From NCBI GenBank assembly GCA_964437425.1, contig CAYTGO010000005.1, positions 1 through 64,000 of the forward strand: DNA of 64,000 bases, written 5' to 3'. The notes under the pieces were generated by a model, which saw nothing but the letters and a program-made list of their open reading frames with translations, searched no databases and was not told the origin of the DNA. The DNA comes from Scalindua sp964437425. GTDB taxonomy: Bacteria > Planctomycetota > Brocadiia > Brocadiales > Scalinduaceae. Shown piece by piece: positions 53,553 to 62,846 of this stretch (its first letter is position 1; every line of letters starts with the position of its first letter). The translations under genes and the position numbers were made by a program.

Positions 53553-53845
53553 TTAATATAATTAATATTTTTCACTATCTGTTAATCTCTTCTTAACCGC
53601 TGATATACAAAACATAGTAGGCATAAGTAAAAAGATACCGGAACAAGCAGATAAGAGAAAATCCATTATCGTTTAATTGCTATTGGAGTGTTAAATATAC
53701 AAGCTCAATAATGAGGCAGTTTTTTGGGGATAAATAAGAGTGATGAAAAGATATGTTATCAATTGTTGCGGAAGTGTCAATACAACTTAACTACCTATGT
53801 TGTACCTATTAAACATAGGTAGTTATCGATGGTATAATTATTCAG

Positions 53846-56800
53846 CTAAAGTGTATTCAGAAAAGAAGCTAGGTTAATATCCTTATTAATGAGGCCTAGT
53901 TTTTTTCTAATTTTGATACGGTGCGCGTCTACAGTTCGGAGTGAAATATTTAAAAGACTGGCGATCTCTTTGCTTGTAAGTCCATTTTTTATCATATCGC
54001 AAATCTCAACCTCTCTGGAAGTTAATTTGGCTCCCCTTTCCGTTAGCCTTGTGCCAAATGAAGACGTTAACTCTTGCAAGTTTTTTCGCAGCAGTTGTAC
54101 ATACTTTCGTGACTCCCCTGTTAATCTTAGCTTTTGTATAATAGGAAGTAGCAGATTCTCTGCATTGGCTATTACATTCTCTTTTATCTGTTTCTTTTCA
54201 ATCTCGATTTGTCCGAGCACTTCACCAAGAGCTATATTCTTTTGCTCTAAAGCCATTTTTTGTTCCTGCAGTATATCTTCCGTCTTCTTCCTCTCGGTGA
54301 TGTCTAGCCAAATCCCCACAATTTGGCTAGACGTTTTATCCGATAATTTTACTAACCGGAGCACATCGTAAAACCATTTGTATGAATTATCGGATACTTG
54401 CCAACGGTATTCATGTTCATAATGCCCCTTCTCGAAAAGTATTGAAAGATCCGCGAATACCCTGGGTGCGTCATCAGGATGGATACGATCAGCCCAGAAA
54501 GTATCGTTAGAAGTAAAACTCTCAGGTTTAAAGCCGGTAACTTTTTCTACTTCAGTACCTACGTAGATAGCACCGAAATTCCCTTCTGCTTTACATATGT
54601 AGGGTATAATCGGTAGAGATTCTAACATTAGGGACAACTGACTTGTAGTTCGCTTTAAATCTTCCTCCATCCGCTTCCTTTTTGTGATATCGCGTGCAAT
54701 GCCTATAACACCAATTATATTTCCATTATCATTTCGTAGCGGGATATTTTTATACTCGCATAATATCCTCGTATCTTTGAAGTATATTTCGTCTGTAGAG
54801 CTTTCACCTTTTAACGTTCTTGTATAAATATCTATTGCTTTTTTCAGGTTTTCCTCGTCGAAAAGAGGTGCAAATGAATTTCCTATGAATTCTTCTGGTT
54901 TGTGCCCAGATAATTTTTCAAATATATTGTTAACAAAAAGAAGATTTCCCTCCGCATCGCAGATATATGCAAGATCTGATATATTGTTAAACAATAATTC
55001 AAATTTCTTAAGTCTCTCTTCTCCTCGTTTACGCTCGATGCCCAGGGCTATCGCATTCGACACCGATGCCAGTGCATCAAGAGTGTCTTTTGTAAGCTGT
55101 TGACAGGCAAACATTGCCATAACACCTACCAGCCGGCCTTCAACAATTAAGGGATAGCCGGCGAATGCAACCACACCCTCTCGCCTTACCCATTCCTTAT
55201 CACTTATACAGGGATCATTCATTACATCATTTGTTAAGTGTGGTTTTTGCTCCTGAGCGATCAGACCAATCTTGAGACTACCAACAGGCACACGGCTATG
55301 GGAACCGTCTATGCATGTGTATATCCCTGAACTGGCCTGTAGCTCCAGCATATTCTCTTCCTTATCAAATGTCCAAATTCGAGCGAAGGCGGCATCAAGG
55401 TGATTTACAACGGTTTCAGAACACCTTTGTAATATCATCCTTAATGTATCAGGCATTGTAAGTGCAACTCCTATATCCGCACCCAGCATTGCTATACGCG
55501 CTTGCTTATTAAAGGATTCCTCTGCCTTCTTGCGTTCGGTAATGTCTTCCTTAACCGCTATGAAATTGGTAATAACACCTTCTTTGTTTTTGACAGGCGA
55601 AATAGATGCAAGCTCCCAGTAGAGTTCGCCGCTCTTCTTCTTATTGCAGAATTCGCCTCTCCATTCACTGCCAGACGTAATAGTCTTCCACAAACTTTTG
55701 TATTCTTCTGGCGGAGTTTTATCTGTTTTTAAGATGCGTGGATTGTTACCAATGGCTTCTTCAGCGGTGTAGCCTGTCAATTGCGTGAACTTGGGGTTAA
55801 CATATTCTATATTACCTTCTGTATCTGTGATCACAACGGTACTAGAACTTTGTTCTATGGCATGTGTTAACTTGCGTATTTCTCCCTCCACCTTCTTCCG
55901 CTTGGTAATGTCTGTATATTGCTCAACCCTTCCTCCTGCATATAAACCTGAAACAATTGGTTGACTCCAATGTTCTAACCACCTCTCTTCACGGCCGTCA
56001 CCAGGAAGAATATGACAAACAAAATTCTCCACATAGGTATTATCATCATAAGTTTTTATCACACGTTCCTTGAATTTATCTCCATCTTCAAAAATATGGT
56101 GTATATTGCCTTTTATAAGCCGCCTCTTGTCTTTCATAATTATTCCATCTCGCTTCATACCAAAATAAGATTCCAGTGTTCTATTTATCCATACCACACG
56201 GAATTCTTTATCAAGGATAAACACACCTACATTCGAAGTATCAAGCACATCATTAATTAAACTGCGGTAGCGCTCCTCGCTATCTTGTAGAGTCTGTTCT
56301 ATTTTCTTACGCTCGGTGATTTCTATCAAAAGTTTTTCATTTACCTTTGACAACTCAACCGTGCGCTCAGTTACGAGTTGTTCCAGAGATTCGTTAAACA
56401 TTCTCAGTTCTTCTTCCATTCGCTTACGCTCGGTTATGTCAATCATGAATCCATGCAATTGTATTGGTTCGCCTTTACTGTGAGTAACTTTGGCAATATC
56501 GTATATCCAGATAATCTGTCCATCTGATGCGATCATACGATACTCAAATTCATGGTCCTCTAACCTTCGAGTAGATGTCACGCAGTAATTGATGGTGTGC
56601 TCTCTGTCATCAGGGTGGATATGATCCTGCCAGAAATTCTCCTGATACCATTCTTCGATCCGGTATCCTAATAACGTTTCTGCATAAGCACCGACAAAAG
56701 TAAATTGCCAGGTAGAAACATCGCAAACCCATGAGATTGCTTTTGTTGAGTTCGCCAGTATTTGGTAATTTTCTTCACTTTCCAACAGCCCCTTCTCGGC

Positions 56801-57181
56801 TCGCTTACGCTCGGTGATATTTCTGAAGATGCCCAGAATGACCTTTCTGCCACCCAACTCAAAAACACTTGAGCTGATTTCTACTGGTATCTTACGACCA
56901 TCTTTGTGTTGTAAAAAGATGTCTTCTGAGGTTATTGCTTTATCAATTTGAATATACTTTTTGAAAAGTTCATTATTACGTTCGACATATTCTGTTGGAT
57001 AGAATTGCGTATGGTGATTACCCACGATTTCTTCAACGGGTACTCCAAGAAGTTCTTCGGTTTGCTTATTGGCTTCAAGGAAAATTCCAGTTTCAACATC
57101 CGCTAAAAATATAGCATCATTAGCAATTTCAATTAATTTGCGATATTTCTCTTCAAATTCTTGTAGATTTTTTTTGGTCAT
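53846..57181 (-). CDS. Multi-PAS/GAF transcriptional regulator with LuxR-type HTH
   Basis: A 1111-residue cytoplasmic protein with about seven sensory units: PAS domains at roughly 10-130, 140-255, 305-430, 440-550, then a GAF domain (about 565-725), and two further PAS domains (about 735-850, 860-975). Most end with an ITERK-type PAC junction. A coiled coil and a C-terminal LuxR-type helix-turn-helix (LTSREVEICDMIKNGLTSKE, then SLRTVDAHRIKIRKKL) follow. There is no HisKA, HATPase or receiver domain, so it should couple ligand or redox input directly to DNA binding. The fourth PAS closely matches one of the PAS domains of 34157-37600. Its targets are unknown. Confidence 0.9.
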   Translation of the reverse strand: MTKKNLQEFEEKYRKLIEIANDAIFLADVETGIFLEANKQTEELLGVPVEEIVGNHHTQFYPTEYVERNNELFKKYIQIDKAITSEDIFLQHKDGRKIPVEISSSVFELGGRKVILGIFRNITERKRAEKGLLESEENYQILANSTKAISWVCDVSTWQFTFVGAYAETLLGYRIEEWYQENFWQDHIHPDDREHTINYCVTSTRRLEDHEFEYRMIASDGQIIWIYDIAKVTHSKGEPIQLHGFMIDITERKRMEEELRMFNESLEQLVTERTVELSKVNEKLLIEITERKKIEQTLQDSEERYRSLINDVLDTSNVGVFILDKEFRVVWINRTLESYFGMKRDGIIMKDKRRLIKGNIHHIFEDGDKFKERVIKTYDDNTYVENFVCHILPGDGREERWLEHWSQPIVSGLYAGGRVEQYTDITKRKKVEGEIRKLTHAIEQSSSTVVITDTEGNIEYVNPKFTQLTGYTAEEAIGNNPRILKTDKTPPEEYKSLWKTITSGSEWRGEFCNKKKSGELYWELASISPVKNKEGVITNFIAVKEDITERKKAEESFNKQARIAMLGADIGVALTMPDTLRMILQRCSETVVNHLDAAFARIWTFDKEENMLELQASSGIYTCIDGSHSRVPVGSLKIGLIAQEQKPHLTNDVMNDPCISDKEWVRREGVVAFAGYPLIVEGRLVGVMAMFACQQLTKDTLDALASVSNAIALGIERKRGEERLKKFELLFNNISDLAYICDAEGNLLFVNNIFEKLSGHKPEEFIGNSFAPLFDEENLKKAIDIYTRTLKGESSTDEIYFKDTRILCEYKNIPLRNDNGNIIGVIGIARDITKRKRMEEDLKRTTSQLSLMLESLPIIPYICKAEGNFGAIYVGTEVEKVTGFKPESFTSNDTFWADRIHPDDAPRVFADLSILFEKGHYEHEYRWQVSDNSYKWFYDVLRLVKLSDKTSSQIVGIWLDITERKKTEDILQEQKMALEQKNIALGEVLGQIEIEKKQIKENVIANAENLLLPIIQKLRLTGESRKYVQLLRKNLQELTSSFGTRLTERGAKLTSREVEICDMIKNGLTSKEIASLLNISLRTVDAHRIKIRKKLGLINKDINLASFLNTL

Positions 57182-57748
57182 TTTTGTGGAGTGAGTCTCT
57201 CTTTACGACGATCTATTTTATTTTTTGAGCACATTCTAAGTCCTTAAATTATGAAAATACTGGTTAGTTTTCCTATTTTGAATAATATTATAAAATATTA
57301 TACTCAGGACGGAAGTGATTAGTCTCATTTTCCTCACATTATTACAAGAATGTTGACCGTATTTTGAAGATTGTTTTGATATCTGAATTATGTTATCAAA
57401 TATTAATGGTGAAATCGTAATAGTTGAGACTATTAAATTCAAGAGGAAAAATGTGTCATGGCAGAATGGAGAGGGGAGGCTATGTTCCCTTCTCTTGGTA
57501 TGTTGTATCCATACATCCTACTCACAGTTTGAGCACGATAAAAGGGGTTTTAGAAAACGTGTTATCACCAATATTACCATACAAGGCCACCGCCTCTTGA
57601 ATACCAATCAAGAGGTCGGCTGTGTCCAAAATGTACCCAAAATATCTCAAAACACCCTAAAATAGACTAAATTAGATTTTGGAAATGTGCCTATAAGCCT
57701 TATAAAATAGTTGAAACTAAACTAAAAAACAATTTTCACCAATTGAAC
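57182..57748. other. Promoter region and right arm of element 2
   Basis: A 567-bp noncoding region. The left part presumably contains the PAS-LuxR promoter. From about 57382 it is homologous to 51605-51883, with a 90-bp unrelated insertion or replacement in the middle (about 57460-57590). Confidence 0.55.
57382..57748. repeat. Right-arm repeat, copy 2
   Basis: Homologous to 51605-51883. TTCAAGAGG occurs at 57438-57446, an inverted pair CCTCTTGA (57593-57600) / TCAAGAGG (57608-57615) forms a hairpin, and the same word recurs in the att core (57758-57766). The last 120 bp before the att copy are nearly identical to copy 1. Confidence 0.75.
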
Positions 57749-57798
57749 TGAATGGGGTTCAAGAGGTCGCTGGTTCGAATCCAGTCGCCCCGACCATT
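57749..57798 (+). repeat. att-type repeat, copy 3 (right end of island)
   Basis: The third exact 50-bp copy of the tRNA-Pro 3' segment. Beyond it lies a truncated glycosyltransferase gene, so this is the chromosomal right junction. Confidence 0.9.
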
Positions 57799-57819
57799 TT
57801 TACTAAAGGGGTTAGGGCA

Positions 57820-58058
57820 GTTTTTGTGACGTTGCAAACTGTATATTGGCAATCAGGGGTGAATCATTACTACAATATCTGCCCCATTTTCAATAGCTTT
57901 GTTATAGCATTTTTTATTACGTGATTGATACCTAGTTTTTTAGCTTGGTCATAAGTATTGTCTGCAGATAAATCATCTACTAGAATAACTTCATCAGCTA
58001 TCCCTTGAATTTCTCTACATGTTTTTTCCAAAGTTTGTTCAGCATTGTATGCTGGCAT
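57820..58058 (-). pseudogene. Glycosyltransferase family 2 fragment, frameshifted and truncated
   Basis: The minus strand begins MPAYNAEQTLEKT and DEVILVDDLSADNT, a standard GT2 N-terminus. After GINHVI a short internal deletion changes frame; in the new frame KCYNKAIENGADIVVMIHP continues the family sequence. A single-base insertion in a C-run then precedes DCQYT. Similarity stops about 20-30 bp before the att copy 3. The gene has lost most of its length and at least two frames, so it is a pseudogene, probably damaged at the island junction. Confidence 0.8.
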
Positions 58059-58084
58059 TACTACTATTTTCTTCCTTTAATCAT

Positions 58085-59476
58085 TTATTTAATTTGAAAT
58101 ATTTTTACCTCTGAAAATCCTTTAGAAAACCTTTTTATCTCCTGATATCCAACAGATAAAGGATCTTGAGGAAGAATTAATCCGGGTTGGATAGACATTA
58201 CTAAACCAGGTTTTGGATTCGAATCCATACCCTGCAATGGCCATTTTTTATCAAAAACTTCAAATCTAGTATCTGTAAAATAATAATGGATAGGAAATAC
58301 ACAGTAAAAACTTATTTCTTTAGAAAAATTATCATTTAAGAAGCTGGTAGCATCAGCCAGTACTTCGATAGTATCTAAATATGATAGATCCGCTTCATAC
58401 TTAAATTTATCACCCTTCATATAACACACTTGTAAAAGGATACATACTAAAATAATTGGAAAAAAGAATTTTGACTTTTTTAAAAGTTGGTGAAAAATTG
58501 CAAGAACAAGAATACAAAAAACAGGAAGTATGACCAATATGTACCTTATCATAAAAAAATTAATAGAACAAAAAGCAAGTCCTGTTATAAAATAGATAAA
58601 CAGTAAAATCCATTCATTAGTAAATATCTTCTTTTTAACCCAAAATAGTCCCAGAACTATCAAAATAGAGATGAAAATTCTCCCTTGTTCGATAAATATG
58701 AAATCAATAAAATCGTGGAATCTATTCCAAATAGTGCTAAAAGTAAATTCTATATAAGAGGTATGCTGAGGAAACAAAAACCATCCATTTTGAATTCGCT
58801 GAATTACAATGAATATTATAAACAAAATAAAAGGTGTAAAACCTACTAAAGCCGTCTTTAATCCTTTTCTCCGATTTATAACGAGTTCATATACAAAAAT
58901 TGCAGCAAGAATAATAATTCCTGTTTCCTTAGTTAAAATAGCTGCAGAGGCACAAATAAAGTATAAGTAAACTCTTCTATCTATCCAAAAAATCAGACTT
59001 AGGACAGAAAATAGAGCAAGCAACATCTCTGGTAATACTAAGCAATATACTCCTTGAAATAAGGGTGAAACTAAAAATAAAAGAGAAGAAAGTAAAGCTA
59101 TAGTTTTATTACCATTAACAACTCTGATAGCTAGAAAATAGGTGCTTATGACAGTTAAGGAAGAAGTGAATGCCATCAATAGATGTAATCCAAATACCGA
59201 AGGGCTTAAAAATTTATACCACAAGGAAGATATAAATACAAATAACATGGGATGTCCTCTGCTTAATTCTGGATCTAAATCCCCAGGTAAGATTCCTACT
59301 CCGTTTTTAGCCAAATAAAAAATAGCACGGGAATAAACACCAGCCTCATCCCAAAAGAAAGGTAGTGAAAGAGAACTGATTCTTAATAGAAATGCTGTTA
59401 AAACTAATCCTATTAATATTATTTCGTGTTTATAATGAGAAAAGGAACGCTTATTCTGTGTTAACATATTCATCAA
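58085..59476 (-). CDS. GT39/ArnT-like membrane glycosyltransferase
   Basis: A 463-residue protein with about ten to eleven hydrophobic helices. The first loop carries the FFWDEAGVYS motif, where the acidic pair is the catalytic signature of the GT-C, PMT/ArnT-like family, which uses polyprenyl-phosphate sugars as donors. A soluble C-terminal tail of about 90 residues follows. Base composition is notably AT-rich. It lies between a broken GT2 and an intact GT2, suggesting a glycan or lipid-glycosylation locus. The acceptor is unknown. Confidence 0.8.
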   Translation of the reverse strand: MMNMLTQNKRSFSHYKHEIILIGLVLTAFLLRISSLSLPFFWDEAGVYSRAIFYLAKNGVGILPGDLDPELSRGHPMLFVFISSLWYKFLSPSVFGLHLLMAFTSSLTVISTYFLAIRVVNGNKTIALLSSLLFLVSPLFQGVYCLVLPEMLLALFSVLSLIFWIDRRVYLYFICASAAILTKETGIIILAAIFVYELVINRRKGLKTALVGFTPFILFIIFIVIQRIQNGWFLFPQHTSYIEFTFSTIWNRFHDFIDFIFIEQGRIFISILIVLGLFWVKKKIFTNEWILLFIYFITGLAFCSINFFMIRYILVILPVFCILVLAIFHQLLKKSKFFFPIILVCILLQVCYMKGDKFKYEADLSYLDTIEVLADATSFLNDNFSKEISFYCVFPIHYYFTDTRFEVFDKKWPLQGMDSNPKPGLVMSIQPGLILPQDPLSVGYQEIKRFSKGFSEVKIFQIK

Positions 59477-59745
59477 ATGATTGTATTTATGTCTGTAAAT
59501 TATGAAACCTTATTAGGTTGTAGAATTATGTGGTTTATATTAGTAAGGTTAAAATCTACAATCAAGGGAAAATGTGATAAATAATCCAGACCGGCTGGTA
59601 TTTTACTGGTGAGATGTGTGAGAGTGTCTGAATGGTACACTCCGTCTCGGAAGAAGTCCGACTTTTTATTGTTGAATACCACCACAGGGTTGGACGTGCC
59701 GGGACATCATTCTTATCATAATGCCTCACAAGAAATTATACATTA

Positions 59746-60927
59746 TTACTCATTTTCAACTGCAGAAATAAGAAAAGAGGTAAAGAATGTAATGCTGAAA
59801 AAGATGAAAACAGTAAAACCAAAAATCCCAAGTTTCGTATAAAAAGGTGAAAAGGTATTAACAGTATATTTGGTATATAATTTACATATAGTGTAAAGTA
59901 TGAAAACGATACTTAGCATTATTCCTACGCCTGATATTAGAACAATGTTATTAAAAGAGAGCATTTTTTTGAGTTTCGAGAAAATACGACTAGGAAGATC
60001 AATATTTTTGTTAATAAATAATAATTTCGAGACATATGAAAAGAGAATCAAAATTTCTCCCAAAATAATTAAACTCTGACTGTATGCAAAAGTAGTTATT
60101 CCAAAAATCGACAATAAATCTAAGTCAAATTTGTTCTTAAAATATAAGTAATCCTTAATCAGAAAAAAAAAGGAAAATACCATTCCCAGGAAAATACTTA
60201 TTACACCCGGATAAAAATATATCTGCAAAGGTGACATTAGAAGTATAAAGCTTAAGTGTCGCCAGCCATCACGAAAAGTTTTCAAGTGTGGCTTCTTATT
60301 CCTTTTGTCTTTACGCAGCGATATTGGCACCTCAACAATTCTCATCTTTTTCTTGAGAGCCTTGATTAGCATTTCAGATGCAAACTCCATCCCTTTGCAT
60401 TTAAGATTGAGATCAAGCATTGTTTGAACGGAAAAAGCTCTCATCCCAGAGTTGATATCGCTTAATTTGCTTTTAAAGAGATAGTTAACTAAGTACGTTA
60501 GTGCTGGAGTGCCAAAATACCTGTGAAGAAAAGGCATTGCACCGGGCATAATTTGACCCTTGAATCTACTGCCAATTACAATATCCCATTTATCTTCCCG
60601 GAGCTTATCATAGAGAAGACTAATTTGATTAAAATCATAAGACCCATCAGCATCTCCTTTCAGGCAATACTGATAAATTGCATTACTTACTCCTGCCGAA
60701 TATGCACTACCATAACCTCTACTTTGTTCAACGACAACTCTGGCTCCTGAACTAAGGGCAATGCTTGCAGAGTCATCATCACTTCCGTTGTCAACAACAA
60801 GCACCTCTCCGGGTATTTTGTGTTTTTTTAAAGCAGCCATTGCCTCCTCAACACAAAACTGAATGGTCTCCTCCTCGTTAAGGCAAGGAATAATAATTGT
60901 TAATCCTTTTTTTCTGCTTCCATTCAT
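59746..60927 (-). CDS. GT2 family polyprenyl-phosphate glycosyltransferase with membrane tail
   Basis: This 393-residue protein has an N-terminal GT2 domain (IIIPCLNEEETIQ, VLVVDNGSDDDS, GDADGSYDF with the metal-binding DxD, INSGMRAFS) and about four membrane helices in the last 150 residues. This layout fits dolichol- or undecaprenyl-phosphate mannose/glucose synthases, which would supply the donor used by the GT39-like neighbour. Its start overlaps the upstream radical SAM gene by 4 bp (ATGA), so the two are coupled. Confidence 0.88.
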   Translation of the reverse strand: MNGSRKKGLTIIIPCLNEEETIQFCVEEAMAALKKHKIPGEVLVVDNGSDDDSASIALSSGARVVVEQSRGYGSAYSAGVSNAIYQYCLKGDADGSYDFNQISLLYDKLREDKWDIVIGSRFKGQIMPGAMPFLHRYFGTPALTYLVNYLFKSKLSDINSGMRAFSVQTMLDLNLKCKGMEFASEMLIKALKKKMRIVEVPISLRKDKRNKKPHLKTFRDGWRHLSFILLMSPLQIYFYPGVISIFLGMVFSFFFLIKDYLYFKNKFDLDLLSIFGITTFAYSQSLIILGEILILFSYVSKLLFINKNIDLPSRIFSKLKKMLSFNNIVLISGVGIMLSIVFILYTICKLYTKYTVNTFSPFYTKLGIFGFTVFIFFSITFFTSFLISAVENE

Positions 60928-62330
60928 TTAATCCATCTCCAAAAGTTTAGTACCGGTAAAAGATTACGTAAGCTTTTGAACTTTTTTATCTCTACAATAA
61001 TTTTTCCAGGTTTTAAATAGAATGCTCTAAAGGCCTTACCTCTAAACCTTGTTACATCCTTTGACGAAATAGTCGGCATATTCACTATTGAATTACCACC
61101 AAAATCAAATTCAGACCAATCACATGTGCTAACCCATCCCTTTTCTCTTGCCTGTTCTCCAAATTCTGTCTTTGGGTAAGGGACAGCACAATAGCTTTGC
61201 ATATAAGTAATATCTAATGTTTTCATAAAATTAATAGTTTCACGAGCGGTATCTTTGGTTTCTCCAGGCAATCCAAAAATAAAGTGCCCCATTGTAGGTA
61301 TACCAACCTCTTTACAAAGGTTTACACCTTCAACAATCTCCTCTATTTTCTCCTGCTTTTTTGCCATATCTAAAATAGCTTGAGAGCTGCTCTCAATTCC
61401 CAGGCCAACAAGGAAACAGCCTGTCTGTTTCATTAATTGCAAAGACTTTGTATCTAACGAATCAGCTCTGGTAGTAACTGCCCAGCTAATATCTAATTGC
61501 CTTTCTATTATGCCGTTACAAAATTCATGAACCACTTTTTTATCAAGAGTAAAAGCCTCCTCCCATAAAAGGAAGTTTCTTATGTTGAAACGATTAACAC
61601 ACTCAACAATTTCTTCAAAAATATATTTAAGTGAGTGCCTTCTAACATTTGCACCATAATATGCCTGCACTATACAATAAGTACATGGAAAGGGGCATCC
61701 CCGGGAAGTATTAACCAAAGTAAATGGCTCACCGTTTTGTGGAAGTAGATATCTCTCGTTTTTCAATAAAGACCTGTCAGGAATTGGTATAGAATCTATA
61801 TCAGCAACAAATTGTCGTGCTCCTGTGAACTGCACATGGTTATTATTTGTCAAATAGATTAGCCCATTAATAGTCTGTTTATTTGAGTTCTGTTTAATGC
61901 TTACTAATAATTCTCTAAAAGTTTCCTCCGGCTCTCCAACTATGGCATAATCTATACTTCCATCCGTTGGAAAACTTTCCTTCTCTAACAATGTAAAAAA
62001 CACTCCAAAACTTATTATAACAACATCCTTATGACAGCTTTTAATAACCTTGGCCACTTCAAGATCAGAATTAATAGAAGGAAAAGATGTATTAATCACT
62101 AAAATATCCACATTCACTGCTAATGATGCGACCTCACTAAATTCCAAATGCTGGACATTTGAATCAAAGATTTCAGCTTTAAATCCCAAATCTATAGCTA
62201 TCCGAGCAAGTATAGCTAATGTCAACGGTGGCCAAATTGACGCCCATGAAGAAGTCAGTTGCATGCAACGGCCCTCTCGAATATATTTTTTTTTGTCTTC
62301 AGTAGGTGGGTTTAAAAATAGGATTTTCAT
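60924..62330 (-). CDS. B12-binding domain radical SAM protein
   Basis: This 468-residue protein has an N-terminal cobalamin-binding-type domain (residues 1-145, starting MKILFLNPPTED). The radical SAM core follows, with the CxxxCxxC cluster motif in GCPFPCTYC near residue 211. The HFIFGLPGETKD segment is typical of this class. Such enzymes methylate or rearrange unactivated carbons, for example in hopanoid, lipid or antibiotic pathways. No DxHxxG motif is evident in the N-terminal domain, so cobalamin may bind base-on or not at all. It is coupled to the GT2 gene, and a lipid or glycolipid modification is plausible. Confidence 0.88.
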   Translation of the reverse strand: MKILFLNPPTEDKKKYIREGRCMQLTSSWASIWPPLTLAILARIAIDLGFKAEIFDSNVQHLEFSEVASLAVNVDILVINTSFPSINSDLEVAKVIKSCHKDVVIISFGVFFTLLEKESFPTDGSIDYAIVGEPEETFRELLVSIKQNSNKQTINGLIYLTNNNHVQFTGARQFVADIDSIPIPDRSLLKNERYLLPQNGEPFTLVNTSRGCPFPCTYCIVQAYYGANVRRHSLKYIFEEIVECVNRFNIRNFLLWEEAFTLDKKVVHEFCNGIIERQLDISWAVTTRADSLDTKSLQLMKQTGCFLVGLGIESSSQAILDMAKKQEKIEEIVEGVNLCKEVGIPTMGHFIFGLPGETKDTARETINFMKTLDITYMQSYCAVPYPKTEFGEQAREKGWVSTCDWSEFDFGGNSIVNMPTISSKDVTRFRGKAFRAFYLKPGKIIVEIKKFKSLRNLLPVLNFWRWIK

Positions 62331-62846
62331 AGTAATAGAGCTTCCCCTCTTAAAATATATGTCTTGATATTTGTGATGTACCTTAAAGTCAACAATTTAA
62401 TTAGTCGTCACCTAATAAGTTATTTTCAACAATGATTTTAAGGTGTTTCAGAGAAGAAGAAGATCGCGGAAAGAAAAACCAGTAACAGTAATACATGTAG
62501 AAGACTTTGCCATATTACAGGGTCAATCGCATAATTCAAGGTAAATATTTCATACACTATGCATAAGCTAAGCGCTGTTATGGCGATCGGATCATCTCTT
62601 CACTATTGATTCACTCGGAAATCCATATAGCGGAGTTTATACTATTAAATTGGTACAAGTTGAGACAAATTGTACCTACAAACTCAAGTTCGGCAACTTG
62701 CCATTGCTTTCAGGTTAAGCTCAAATGAGGAGCTGCTAATTTATTATTTTGACTTAAAACTGATATTTTCATATAATCCAAGTTTGTAATTTTATATATA
62801 TTAGATATGCGCAATATGTCACAAGCGCTTATATCATAGGGATTAA
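62331..62846. other. Divergent intergenic region before ftsH
   Basis: A 516-bp AT-rich divergent region between the radical SAM gene and ftsH. ACAAGTTGAGACAAATTGTACC-like wording near 62652 contains short direct repeats of ACAA. No ORF, strong hairpin or clear promoter could be defined; AGGGA at 62838-62842 is a weak ribosome binding site for ftsH. Confidence 0.35.

Larger units (their letters stand above)
51884..57798. mobile_element. Integrative element 2, in tandem with element 1 (about 5.9 kb)
   Basis: Bounded by identical 50-bp tRNA-Pro segments at 51884 and 57749. Inside, from left to right, are an integrase fragment reading toward the left att, an Rcp1-type regulator, a hemerythrin, a giant PAS-LuxR regulator, and a right arm homologous to that of element 1. 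Because both arms and both integrase tails are related, this is a second, similar element integrated at the att site left by the first (or the reverse). The integrase lacks its N-terminal half, so the element is probably immobile. Confidence 0.75.

Noticed and set aside
59500..59685. Minus-strand ORF of 61 codons between two glycosyltransferase genes
   Set aside because: No recognisable family or ATG start. It may be a fragment of a lost gene, but nothing supports a functional call.
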